Shown here piece by piece: positions 12,737 to 27,600 of a stretch of 64,000 nucleotides of DNA. Location: contig CM074865.1 of NCBI GenBank assembly GCA_037501455.1, positions 83,774,501 to 83,838,500 of the forward strand, in the 5' to 3' direction. The position numbers were made by a program, and so were the translations under genes. The first letter of the stretch is position 1. Every line of letters starts with the position of its first letter. The notes below the pieces were generated by a model. It was given only the letters and a program-made list of their open reading frames with translations. It was not told the origin of the DNA and made no database searches. The stretch is from Lantana camara (taxonomy: Eukaryota > Streptophyta > Magnoliopsida > Lamiales > Verbenaceae).

Positions 12737-15180
12737 GAACAATCATGCATAGTTTTTCCATGGGTGATAACATATACACGAGTTTCTACACTCATCAAAA
12801 AATTGAAAAAGCTGTAAGGGGGACCCCGTCTGACTCTGGCCAAAATTTTAAAATCATTTCTATGGAGTATTTGGACGAATATGACCACTCTAACCTCCCA
12901 TTTCACTTATTTATGAACAATCGTGCATAGTTTTTCCATGTGTGATAAGATATACACGACTTTCTGTACTCGTCAAAAAAATGGAAAAGCTATAAGGGGG
13001 ACCCCTTTTGACTCTGGCAAAAATTTCAAATTCATTTCTAAGGAGTATTTAGACGAATATGACCACTCTAACCACCCATTTCACTTATTTAAGAAGGATC
13101 ATACATAGTTTTTCCAAGTGTGAGAAGATATACACGAGTTTCTGGACACATCAAACAATTGGAAAAGCTGTAAGGGGGACCCCTTTTTGACTCTGGCCAA
13201 AATTTCAAATTCATTTCTATGGAGTATTTGAACGAATATGACCAATCTAACCATCCATTTCACTTATTTATAAACGATCATGCATAGTTTTTCTATGTGT
13301 GATAAGGTATACATGTGTTTCTGGATTCATCATAAAATTGAAAAAGTTTTAAGGGGGACCCCTTTTGACTCTGGCCAAAATTTCAAATGCATTTCTATGG
13401 AGTATTTGGACACATATGACCAGTCTACCACCCATTTCACTTATTTATGAACGATCATGCATAGTTTTTCCATGAGTGATAAGATATACACGATTTTCTG
13501 AACTCGTCAAAAAATTGAAAAGGATGTAAGGGGGAGCCCTTTTGACTCTGGCAAAAATTTCAAATTCATTTCTATGGAGTATTTAGACGAATATGACCAC
13601 TCGAACCACCCATTTCACTTATTTATGAAGGATCATACATAGTTTTTCCATGTGTCATAAGATGTACACGAGTTTCTGGACTCATCGAACAATTGGAAAA
13701 GCTGTAAAGGGTACCCCTTTTGACTCTGGCCAAAATTTCAAATTCATTTCAATGGATTATTTGAATGAATATGACCAGTCTAACCATCCATTTCATTTAT
13801 TTATAAACGATCATGCATAGTTTTTCCATGTGTGATAAGGTATACACGAGTTTCTGGACTCATCAAAAAATTGAAAAAGCTGTAAGGGGGACCCTCCTTT
13901 TTACTCTGGCCGAAATTTCAAATTCATTTCTATGGAGTATTTGGACGCATATGACCACTCTAACCACTCATTTCACTTATTGATGAATGATCATGCATAG
14001 TTTTTCCATGTGTGATAAGATATACACGAGTTTCTGTGACTCATCAAAAAATTGAAAAAGCTGTAAGGTCCCCTTTTGACTCTGGCTAAAAGTTCAAATT
14101 CATTTCTATGGAGTATTTGGACGAATTTGACCACTCTAACCACCCATTTCACTTATTTATCAACGATCATGCGTAGTTTTTCCATGTGTGATAAGATATA
14201 TACGAGTTTCTGCACTCATCAAAAAATTGGTAAAGTTGTAAGGGAGACCCTATTGACTCTGGCCAAAATTTCAAATTCTTTTCTATGGAGTATTTGGACA
14301 CATATGACCACTCTAACCTCCCATTTAACTTATTTATGAATGATCATGCATAGTTTTTCCCTGTGTGATAAGATATACACGATCTTCTGGACTCATCAAA
14401 AAATTGAAAAAGCTGTAATGGGGAACCTTTGATTCTGGCCAAAAATTTCAAATTCATTTCTATGGAGTATTTGGACGAATATGACCACTCTAACAACCCA
14501 TTTCACTTATTTATGAACGGTCATGCATAGTTTTTCCATCGGTGATAAGATATACACGAGATTCTGCACTCATCAAAAAATTGGAAAAGCTGTAAGGGGG
14601 ACCCCTTTTGACTCTGGCCAAAATTTGAAATTCATTTCTATGGAGTATTTGGACGAATATGACCACTCTAACCACCCATTTCACTTATTTATGAACAATC
14701 ATATATAGTTTTTCCATATGTGATAAGATATACACGATTTTCTGGACTCATCAAAAAATTGAAACAGCTGTTAGGGGGAACCTTTGACTCTGGCCAAAAT
14801 TTCAAAGTCATTTCTATGGAGTATTTGGACGAATATGACCACTCTAACAACCCATTTCACTTATTTATGAACGATCATGCATAGTTTTTCCATGGGTGAT
14901 AAGATATACACGAGTTTCTACACTCATCAAAAAATTGGAAAAGCTGTAAGAGGGACCCCTTTTGACTCTGGCCAAAATTTCAAATTCGTTTCTATGGAGT
15001 ATTTGGTCGAATATGACCACTCTAACCACCCATTTCACTTATTTATGAACAATCGTGCATAGTTTTTCTATGTGTGATAAGATATGCACGACTTTCTACA
15101 CTCGTCAAAAAAATGGAAAAGCTGTAAGGGGGACCCCTTTTGACTCTGGCAAAAATTTCAAATTAATTTCTATGGAGTAT

Positions 15181-17316
15181 TTGGACGAATATGACCACTC
15201 TAACCTCCCATTTCACTTATTTATGAACGATCATACGTAGTTTTTTCATGTGTGATAAGATATACACGAGTTTTTGAACTCATGAAAAAATTGAAAAAGC
15301 GGTAAGGGGGACCCCCCTTTTGACACTGGCCAAAATTTCAAATTCATTTCAATGGAGTATTTGGACGCGTATGACCACTCTAACAACCCATTTCACTTAT
15401 TTATAAACGATCATGCATAGTTTTTCCATTTGTGATAAGATATACACGAGTTTCTGGACTCATCAAAAAATTAAAAAAGCCGTAAGTTGGAACCTTTGAC
15501 TCTGGCCAAAATTTCAAAATCATTTCTACGGAGTATCTGGACGAATATGACCACTCTAACCACACATTTCACTTATTTATGAACAATCATGCATAGTTTT
15601 TCCATGGGTGATAACATATACACGAGTTTCTGCAATCATCAAAAAATTTGAAAAGCTGTAAGGGTGACCCCGTTTGACACTGGCCAAAATTTCAAATTCA
15701 TTTCTATGGAGTATTTGGACGAATATGACCACTCTAACCACCCATTTCAGTTATTCATGAACAATCGTGCATAGTTTTTCCATGTGTGATAAGATATACC
15801 CGACTTTCTGCAGTCGTCAAAAAAATGGAACAGCTGTAAGGGGGACCCCTTTTGACTCTGGCAAAAATTTCAAATTCATTTCTATGGAGTATTTAGACGA
15901 ATATGACCACTCTAACCACCCATTTCATTTATTTAAGAAGGATCATACATAGTTTTTCCATGTGTGATAAGATATACACGAGTTTCTGGACTCATAAAAC
16001 AATTGGAAATGTTGTAAGGGGGACCCCTTTTGACTCTGGCCAAAATTTCAAATTCATTTCTATGGAGTATTTGAACAAATATGACCAATCTAACCATCCA
16101 TTTCACTTATTTGTAAATGATCATGCATAGTTTTTCCATGTGTGATAAGGTATACATGTGTTTCTGGATTCATCATAAAATTGAAAAAGCTGTAAGGGGG
16201 ACCCCTTTTGACTCTGGCCAAAATTTCAAATTCATTTCTATGGAGTATTTGGACGAATATGACCACTCTAACCTCCCATTTCACTTATTTATGAACGATC
16301 ATACGTAGTTTTTTCATGTGTGATAAGATATACACGAGTTTTTGAACTCATGAAAAAATTGAAAAAGCGGTAAGGGGGACCCCCCTTTTGACACTGGCCA
16401 AAATTTCAAATTCATTTCAATGGAGTATTTGGACGCGTATGACCACTCTAATAACCCATTTCACTTATTTATAAACGATCATGCATAGTTTTTCCATTTG
16501 TGATAAGATATACACGAGTTTCTGGACTCATCAAAAAATTAAAAAAGCCGTAAGTTGGAACCTTTGACTCTGGCCAAAATTTCAAAATCATTTCTACGGA
16601 GTATCTGGACGAATATGACCACTCTAACCACACATTTCACTTACTTATGAACAATCATGCATAGTTTTTCCATGGGTGATAACATATACACGAGTTTCTG
16701 CAATCATCAAAAAATTTGAAAAGCTGTAAGGGTGACCCCGTTTGACACTGGCCAAAATTTCAAATTCATTTCTATGGAGTATTTGGACGAATATGACCAC
16801 TCTAACCACCCATTTCAGTTATTCATGAACAATCGTGCATAGTTTTTCCATGTGTGATAAGATATACCCGACTTTCTGCACTCGTCAAAAAAATGGAACA
16901 GCTGTAAGGGGGACCCCTTTTGACTCTGGCAAAAATTTCAAATTCATTTCTATGGAGTATTTAGACGAATATGACCACTCTAACCACCCATTTCATTTAT
17001 TTAAGAAGGATCATACATAGTTTTTCCATGTGTGATAAGATATACACGAGTTTCTGGACTCATAAAACAATTGGAAATGTTGTAAGGGGGACCCCTTTTG
17101 ACTCTGGCCAAAATTTCAAATTCATTTCTATGGAGTATTTGAACAAATATGACCAATCTAACCATCCATTTCACTTATTTGTAAATGATCATGCATAGTT
17201 TTTCCATGTGTGATAAGGTATACATGTGTTTCTGGATTCATCATAAAATTGAAAAAGCTGTAAGGGGGACCCCTTTTGACTCTGGCCAAAATTTCAAATT
17301 CATTTCTATGGAGTAT
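15181..17316 (+). repeat. Recent tandem duplication of a six-monomer higher-order unit (2 x 1068 bp)
   Basis: Copy 1 (about 15181-16248) and copy 2 (about 16249-17316) are offset by exactly 1068 bp, which is 6 x 178. They share rare private variants, for example GATATACCCGACTTTC at 15791 and 16859, AACTCATGAAAAAATTG, and AAAAAGCCGTAAGTTGG. By eye only about three or four bases differ over 1068 bp, far fewer than between neighbouring monomers, so this is one of the youngest amplification events here. Confidence 0.9.
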
Positions 17317-20300
17317 TTGGACGCATATGACCAGTCTAACCACCCATTTCACTTATTTATAAACGATCAAGCATAGCTTTTCCATGTGTGATAAGGTATA
17401 CATGTGTTTCTGGATTCATCATAAAATTGAAAAAAGCTGTAAGGGGGACCCCATTTGACTGTGGCCAAAATTTCAAATTCATTTCTAGGGAGTATTTGGA
17501 CGCATATGACCAGTCTAACCAACCATTTCACTTATTTATGAACGATCATGCATAGTTTTTCCATGAGTGATAAGATATACACGAGTTTCTGAACTCATCA
17601 AAAAATTGAAAAAGATGTAAGGGGGAGCCCTTTTGACTCTGGCCAAAATTTCAAATTCATTTCTATGGAGTATTTGGACGAATATGAGCACTCTAACCAC
17701 TCATTTCACTTATTTACGAACCATCGTACATAGTTTTTCCATGTGTGATAAGATATACACGACTTTCTGCACTCGTCAAAAAAATGGAAAAGCTGTAAGG
17801 GGGACCCCTTTTGACTCTGGCCAAAATTTCAAATTCATTTCTATGGAGTATTTGGACGAATATGACCACTCTAACCACCCATTTCACTTATTTATGAAGG
17901 ATCATACATAGTTTTTCCATATGTGATAAGATATACACGAGGTTCTGGACTCATCGAACAATTGGAAAAACTGTAAGTGGGACCCCTTTTGACTCTGGCC
18001 AAAATTTCAAATTCATTTCAATGGATAATTTGAACGAATATGACCAGTCTAACCATCCATTTCACTTATTTATAAACGATCATGCATAGTTTTTCCATGT
18101 GTGATAAGATATACACGAGTTTCTGCACTCATTAAAAAATTGGAAAAGCTGTAAGGGGGCCCCTTTTGACTCTGGCCAAAATTTGAAATTCATTTCTATG
18201 GAGTATTTGGACGAATATGACAACTCTAACCACCCATTTCACTTATTTATGAACGAGCATGCATAGTTTTTTTCCATGGGTGATAAGATATACACGAGAT
18301 TCTGCACTCATCAAAAAATTGGAAAAGCTGTAAGGAAGACCCCTTTTGACTCTGTCCAAAATTTGAAATTCATTTCTATAGAGTATTTGGACGAATATGA
18401 CCACTCTAACCAGCTATTTCAATTATTTAGGAACAACCATGCATAGTTTTTCCATGTGTGATAAGATATACACGATTTTCTGGACCCATCAAAAAATTGA
18501 AAAAGATGTAAGGGGGAACCTTTGACTCTGGCCAAAATTTCAAATTCATTTCTATGGAGTGTTTGGACGAATATGACCACTCTAACAACCCATTTCACTT
18601 ATTTCTGAATGATCATGCATAGTTTTTCCATGGGTGATAAGATATACACGAGTTTCTGGACTCATCAAAAATTTGGAAAAGCTGTAAGGGGGATCCCTTT
18701 TGACTCTGGCCAAAATTTCAAATTCATTTCTATGGTGTATTTGGTTGAATATGACCACTCTAACCACCCATTTCACATATTTAAAAACAATCGTGCATAG
18801 TTTTTCCATGTGTGATAAGATATACACGACTTTCTGCACTCGTCAAAAAAATGGAAAAGCTGTAAGGGGGGCCCCTTTTGCCTATGGCAAAAATTTCAAA
18901 TTCATTTCTATGGAGTATTTGGACGAATATGGCTACTCTAACCTCCCATTTCACTTATTTATGAACGATCATACTTAGTTTTTTCATGTGTGATAAGATA
19001 TACACGAGTTTTTGAACTTATCAAAAAATTGAAAAAGCGGTAAGGGGGACCCCCCTTTTTACTCTGGCCAAAATTTCAAATTCATTTCTATGGAGTATTT
19101 GGACGCATATGACCACTCTAACAATCCATTTCACTTAGTTATAAACGATCATGCATAGTTTATCCATGTGTGATAAGATATACACGAGTTTCTGGACTCA
19201 TCAAAAAACTGAAAATGCTGTACGGTGGAACCTTTGACTCTGGCCAAAATTTCAAATTCATTTCTATGGAGTATTTGGACGAATATGACCACTCTAACCA
19301 CCCATTTCACTTATTTATGAACAATCATGCATAGTTTTTCCATGGGTGATAACATATACACGAGTTTCTGCACTCATTAAAAAATTGGAAAAGCTGTAAC
19401 GGGGACCCCTTTTGACTCTGGCAAAAATTTCAAATTCATTTCTGTGGAGTATTTAGACGAATATGACCACTCTAACCACCCATTTCACTTATTTAAGAAG
19501 GATCATACATAGTTTTTCCATGTGTGATAAGATATACACGAGTTTCTGGACTCATCAAACAATTGGAAAAGCTGTAAGGGGGACCCCTTTTGACTCTGGC
19601 CAAAATTTCAAATTCATTTCTATGGAGTATTTGAACGAATATGACCAATCTAACCATCCATTTCATTTATTTATAAACGATCATGCATAGTTTTTCCATC
19701 TGTGATAAGGTATACCTGAGTTTCTGGACTCATCATAAAATTGAAAAAGCTGTAAGGGGAAGCCCTTTTGACTCTGGCCAAAATTTCAAATTCATTTCTA
19801 TGTAGTATTTGGACGAATATGAACACTCTAACCACCCATTTCACTTATTTATGAACCATCGTGCATAGTTTTTCCATGTGTGATAAGATATACACGAGTT
19901 TCTGGACTCATCAAAAAATTGAAAAAGCTGTAAGGTGGAACCTTTAACTATGGCCAAAATTTCAAATTCGTTTCTATGGAGTATTTGGACGAATATGACC
20001 ACTCTAACCACCCATTTCACTTATTTGTGAACAATCATGCATAGTTTTTCCACGGGTGGTAACACATACACGAGTTTCTGCACTCATCAAAAAATTGGAA
20101 AAGCTGTAAGGGAGACCCCGTTTGACTCTGGCAAAAATTTCAAATTCATTTCTATAGAGTATTTGGACGAATATGACCACTCTAACCATCCATTTCACTT
20201 ATTTATAAACGATCATGCATAGTTTTTCAATCTGTGATAAAGTATACATGAGTTTCTGGACTCGTCATAAAATTGAAAAAGCTGTAAGGGGGACCCCTTT

Positions 20301-23300
20301 TGACTCTGGCCAAAATTTCAAATTCATTTCTATGAAGTATTTGGACGCATATGACCAGTCCAACCACCCATTTCACTTATTTATGAACGATCATGCATAG
20401 TTTTTCCACGTGTGATAAGATATACACGAGTTTCTGAACTCATCAAAAAATTGAAAAAGATGTAAGGGGGATGGACCCCTTTTGACTCTGGCCAAAATTT
20501 CAAATTCATTTCCATGGGGTATTTAGACGAATATGACCAATCTTACCACCCATTTCACTTATTTATGAACGATCCTACATAGTTTTTCAATGTGTGATAA
20601 AATACACATGAGTTTCAACACACGTTAAAAAATTGGAAAAGCGGTAAGGGGGACCGTTTTTGACTCTGGCCAAAATTTCAAATTCATTTCCATGGAGTAT
20701 TTGGACGAATATGACCACTCTAACCACCCATTTCACTTATTTATGAGCGATCATACATAGTTTTTCCAAGTGTGATAAGATATACACGAGTTTCTGGACT
20801 CATCAAACAATTGGAAAAGCTGTAAGGGGGACCCCTTTTGACTCTGGCCAAAATTTCAAATTCATTTCTATGGAGTATTTGGACGAATATGACCACTCTA
20901 ACCAACCATTTCACTTATTTATAATCGACCAAGCATAGTTTTCCATGTGTGATAAGATTTGCACGAGTTTCTGGACTCATCAAAAAATTGAAAAAGCTGT
21001 AAAGGGGACCCTTTTTTATTCTAATCAAAATTTCAAATTCATTTCTATGGAGTATTTGGAAGCATATGACCAGTCTAACCACCCATTTCACTTATTTATG
21101 AACGATCATGCATAGTTTTTCCATGTGTGATAAGATATACAAGAGTTTCTGAACTCATCAAGAAATTGAAAAAGCTGTAAGGGGGACCCCCCTTTTTACT
21201 CTGGCCAAAATTTCAAATTCATTTCTATGGAGTATTTGGACGCATATGACTACTCTAACCACTCATTTCACTTATTTATGAACGATCATGCATAGTTTTT
21301 CCGTGTGTGATGAGATATACACGAGTTTCTGTGACTCATCAAAAAATTGAAAAAGCTGCAAGGTCCCCTTTTGACTATGGCTAAAAGTTCAAATTCATTT
21401 CTATGGAGTATTTGGACGAATTTGACCACTCTAACCACCCATTTCACTTATTTATGAACGACCATGCATAGTTTTTCCGTTTGTGATAAGATATACACGA
21501 GTTTCTTCACTGATCAAAAAATTGGAAAAGCTGTAAGGGGGACCCCTTTTGACTCTGGCCAAAATTTGAAATTCATTTCTATGGAGTATTTGGACGAATA
21601 TGACCACTCTAACCACCCATTTCACTATTTATGAACGATCATACATAGTTTTTCCATGTGTGATAAGAAATACACGAGTTTCTGCACTCATCAAAAGATT
21701 GGAAAAGTTGTAAGGGGGACCCCTATTAACTCTGGCCAAAATTTCAAATTCTTTTCTATAGAGTATTTGGACGCATATGACCACTCTAACCACCTGTTTA
21801 ACTTATTTATGAATGATCATGCATAGTTTTTCCATGTGTGATAAGATATACATGATTTTCTGGGCCCATCAAAAAATTGAAACAGCTGTAAGGGGGAACC
21901 TTTGACTCTGGCCAAAATTTCAAATTCATTTCTATGGAGTATTTGGACGAATATGACCACTCTAACAACCCATTTCACTTATTTATGAACGATCAGGCAT
22001 AGTTTTTCCATGGGTGATAAGATATACACGAGTTTCTGCACTCATCAAAAAATTGGAAAAGCTGTAAGGGGGACCCCTTTTGACTCTGGCCAAAATTTCA
22101 AATTCATTTCTATGGAGTATTTGAACGAATATGACCAATCTAACCATCCATTTCACTTATTTATAAACGATCATGCATAGTTTTTCCATGTGTGATAAGG
22201 TATACACGAGTTTCTGCACTCATCAAAAAATTGGAAAAGCTGTAAGGGGGACCCCGTTTGACTCTGGCCAAAATTTCAAATTCATTTCTATGGAGTATTT
22301 GGACGAATATGACCAGTCTAACCACCCATTTCACTTATTTATGAACAATCATGCATAGTTCTTCCATGTGTGATAAGATATACACGACATTCTGCACTCG
22401 TCAAAAAAATGGAAAAGCTGTAAGGTGGACCCCTTTTTGACTCTGGCAAAACTTTCAAATTAATTTCTATGGAGTATTTAGACGAATATAACCACTCTAA
22501 CCACCCATTCACTTATTTCAGAAGGATCATACATAGTTTTTCTATGTTTGATAAGATATACACAAGTTTCTGGACTCATCAAACAACTGGAAAAGCTGTA
22601 AGGGGGACCCTTTTTGACTCTGGCCAAAATTTCAAATTCATTTCTATGGAGTATTTGAACGAATATGACCAATATAACCATCCATTTCACTTATTTATAA
22701 ACGATCATGCATAGTTTTTCCATCTGTGATAAGGTATACATGAGTCTCTGGACTCATCATAAAATTGAAAAAGCTGTAAGGGGGACCCCTTTTGACTCTG
22801 GCCAAAATTTCAAATTCATTTCTATGGAGTATTTGGACGCATATGACCAGTCTAACCACCCATTTCACTTATTTATGAACGATCATGCATATTTTTTCCA
22901 TGAGTGATAAGATATACACGAGTTTCTGAACTCATCAAAAAATTGAAAAAGATGTAAGGGGAAGCCCTTCTGACTCTGGCCAAAATTTCAAATTCATTTC
23001 TATGGAGTATTTGGACGAATATAAGCACTCTAACCACCCATTTCACTTATTTATGAACCATCGTGCATAGTTTTTCCATGTGTGATAAGATATAGACGAC
23101 TTTCTGCACTAGTCAAAAAAAAGGAAAAGCTGTAAAGGGGACCCCTTTTGACAATGGCAAAAATTTCAAATTCATTTCTATGGAGTATTTAGACGAATAT
23201 GGCCACTCTAACCACCCATTTCACTTATTCATGAAGGATAATACATAGTTATTCCATGTGTGATAAGATATACACGAGTTTTTGGACTCATCGAACAATT

Positions 23301-24659
23301 GGAAAAGCTGTAAGGGGGACCCCTTTTGACTCTGGCCAAAATTTCAAATTCATTTCTACGGAGTGTTTGGACGAATATGACAAGTCTAACCACCCATTTC
23401 ACTTATTTATGAACGATCATGTATAGTTTTTCCATGTGTGATAAGACATACACGAGTTTCTGAACTCATCAAAAAATTGAAAAAGCTGTAAGGGGGACGG
23501 ACCCCTTTTGACTCTGGCCAAAATTTTAAATTCATTTCCATGGGGTATTTGGACGAATATGACCAATCTTACCTCCCATTTCACTTATTTAAGAACGATC
23601 ATACATAGTTTTTCAATGTGTGATAAGATACACACGAGTTTCAGCACTCGTCAAAAAATTGGAAAAGCGGTAAGGGGGACCTTTTTTGACTCTGGCCAAA
23701 ATTTCAAATTCATTTCCATGGAGTATTTGGACGAATAAGACCACTCTAACCACCCATTTCACTTATTTATGAACGATCATACATAGTTTTTCCACGTGTG
23801 ACAAGATATACACGAGTTTCTGGAGTCATCAAACAATTGGAAAAGCTGTAAGGGGGACCCCTTTTGACTCTGGCAAAAATTTAAAATTCATTTCTATAGG
23901 GTATTTGGTCGAATATGACCACTCTAACCACCCATTTCACTTATTTATGAACAATCTTGCATAGTTTTTCCATGTGTGATAAGATATACATGACTTTCTG
24001 CAATCGTCAAAAAAATGGAAAAGCTGTAAGGGGGGCCCTTTTTGACTCTGGCAAAAATTTCAAATTCATTTCTATGGAGTATTTGGACGAATATGACCAC
24101 TCTAACCTCCCATTTCACTTATTTATGAACGATCATACGTAGTTTTATCATGTGTGATAAGATATACACGAGTTTTTGAACTCATCAAAAAATTGAAAAA
24201 GCGGTAAGGGGGACCCCCCTTTTGACTCTGGCCAAAATTTCAAATTCATTTCTATGGAATATTTGGATGCATATGACCACTCTAACAACCCATTTCACTT
24301 ATTTATAAGTGATCATGCATAGTTTATCCATGTGTGATAAGATATACACGAGTTTCTGGACTCGTCAAAAAAATGGAAAAGCTGTAAGGGGGACCCCTTT
24401 TGACACTGGAAAAATTTCAAATTCATTTCTGTGGAGTATTTAGACGAATATGACCACTCTAACCACCCATTTCACTTATTTAAGAAGGATCATACATAGT
24501 TTTTCCATGTGTGATAAGATATACTCGAGTTTCTGGACTCATCAAACAATTGGAAAAGCTGTAAGGGAGACCCCTTTTGACTCTGGCCAAAATTTCAAAT
24601 TCATTTCTATAGAGTATTCAGACGAATATGACCACTCTAACAACCCATTTCACTTATTT

Positions 24660-27600
24660 ATGAACGATCAGGCATAGTTTTTCCATGGGTGATAAGATAT
24701 ACACGAGTTTCTGCACTCATCAAAAAATTGGAAAAGCTGTAAGGGGGACCCCTTTTGACTCTGGCCAAAATTTCAAATTCATTTCTATGGAGTATTTGAA
24801 CGAATATGACCAATCTAACCATCCATTTCACTTATTTATAAACGATCATGCATAGTTTTTCCATGTGTGATCAGGTATACATGTGTTTCTGGAATCATCA
24901 TAAAATTGAAAAAGTTTTAAGAGGGACCCCTTTTGACTCTGGCCAAAATTTCAAATTCATGTCTATGGAGTATTTGGACGCATATGACCAGTCTAACCAC
25001 CCATTTCACTTATTTATGAACAATCGTGCATAGTTCTTCCATGTGTGCGACTTTCTGCACTCGTAAAAAAAATGGAAAAGCTGTAATGGGGCCCCTTTTG
25101 GCTCTGGCAAAAATTTCAAATTCATTTCTATGGAGTATTTGGACGAATATGACCACTCTAACCTCCCATTTCACTTATTTATGAACGATCATACGTAGTT
25201 TTTTCATGTGTGATAAGATATACACGAGTTTTGGAACTCATCAAAAAATTGAAAAAGCGGTAAGGGGGACCCCCCTTTTGACTCTGGCCAAAATTTCAAA
25301 TTCATTTCTATGGAGTATTTGGACGCATATGACCACTCTAACAACCCATTTCACTTATTTATAAACGATCATGCATAGTTTTTCCATGTGTGATAAGATA
25401 TACACGAGTTTCTGGACTCATCAAAAAATTGAAATAGCTGTAAGGTGGAACCTTTGACTCTGGCCAAAATTTCAAATTCATTTCTATAGAGTATTTGGAC
25501 GAATATGACCACTCTAACCACCCATTTCACTTATTTATTAACAATCGTGCATAGTTTTTCCATGTGTGATAAGATATACACCACTTTCTGCGCTCATCCA
25601 AAAAATGGAAAAGCTGTAAGGGGGACCCCTTTTGACTCTGGCAAAAATTTCAAATTCATTTCTCTGGAGTATTTAGTCGAATAAGACCACTCTAACCACC
25701 CATTTCACTTATTTAAGAAGGATCATACATAGTTTTTCCATGTGTGATAAGATATACACGAGTTTCTGGACTCATCAAACAACTGGAAAAGCTGTAAGGG
25801 GGACCCTTTCTGACTCTGGCCAAAATTTCAAATTCATTTCTATGGAGTATTTGAATGAATATGGCCAATCTAACCATCCATTTCTCTTATTTATAAACGA
25901 TCATGCATAGTTTTTCCATGTCTGATAAGGTATACATGAGTTTCTGGACTCATCATAAAATTGAAAAAGCTGTAAGGGAGAGCCCTTTTGACTCTGGCCA
26001 AAATTTCAAATTCATTTCTATGGAGTATTGGGATGAATATGAGCACTCTAACCACCCATTTCACTTATTTATGAACCATCGTGCATAGTTTTTCCATGTG
26101 TGATAAGATATACACGAGTTTCTGCACTCATCAAAAAATTGGAAAAGCTGTAAGGGGGACCCCTTTTGACTCTGGCAAAAATTTCAAATTCATTTCTATG
26201 GTGTATTTAGACTAATATGACCACTCTAACCACCCATTTAACTTATTTATGAAGGGTCATACACAGTTTTTCCTGGTGTGATCTTCCATGTGTGATAAGA
26301 TATACACGAGTTTTTGGACTCATCAAACAATTGGAAAAGCTGTAAGGGGTACCCCTTTTGACTCTGGCCAAAATTTCCAATTCATTTCAATGGATTATTT
26401 GAACGAATATGACCAGTCTAACCATCCATTTCACATATTTATAAATGATCATGCAAAGTTTTTCCATGTTTGATAAGGTATACACGAGTTTCTGGACTCA
26501 TCAAAAAATTGAAAAAGCTGTGAGGGGGACCTCTTTTGACTCTGGCCAAAATTTCAATTTCATTTTTATGGAGTATTTGGACGAATATGACCAGTCTAAC
26601 CACCCATTTCACATATTTATGAACGATCATGCATAGTTTTTCCATGTGTGATAAGATATACACGAGTTTCTGAACTTATCAAAAAATTGAAAAAGCTGTA
26701 AGGCGGAGGACCCCTTTTGACTCTGGCCAAAATTTCAAATTCATTTCCATGGGGTATTTGGATGAATATGACCACTCTTACCACCCATTTCACTTATTTA
26801 TGAACGATCATACATAGTTTTTCAATGTGTGATAAGATACACACGAGTTTCAGCACAAGTCAAAAAATTGGAAAAGCGGTAAGGGGAACCGTTTTTGACT
26901 CTGGCCAAAATTTCAAATTCATTTCCATGGAGTATTTGGACGAATATGACCACTCTAACCACCCATTTCACTTATTTATGAACGATCATACACAGTTTTT
27001 CCACGTGTGATAAGATATACATGAGTTTCTGGACTCATCAAACAATTGGAAAAGCTGTAAGGGGGATCCCCCTTTTGACTCTGGCCAAAATTTCAAATTC
27101 ATTTCTATGGAGTATTTGGACGAATATGACCATTCTAACAACCCATTTCACTTATTTATGAACGATCAGGCATAGTTTTTCCACGGGTGATAAGATATAC
27201 ACGAGTTTCTGCACTCATCAAAAAATTGGAAAAGCTGTAAGGGGGACCCCTTTTGACTCTGGCCAAAATTTCAAATTCATTTCTATGGAGTATTTGAACG
27301 AATATGACCAATCTAACCATCCATTTCACTTATTTATAAACGATCATGCATAGTTTTTCCATGTGTGATAAGGTATACATGTGTTTCTGGAATCATCATA
27401 AAATTGAAAAAGTTTTAAGGGGGACCCCTTTTGACTCTGGCCAAAATTTCAAATTCATTTCTATGGAGTATTTGGACGCATATGACCAGTCTAACCACCC
27501 ATTTCACTTTTTTATGAACAATCGTGCATAGTTCTTCCATGTGTGATAAGATATACACGACTTTCTGCACTCGTCAAAAAAATGGAAAAGCTGTAATGTG

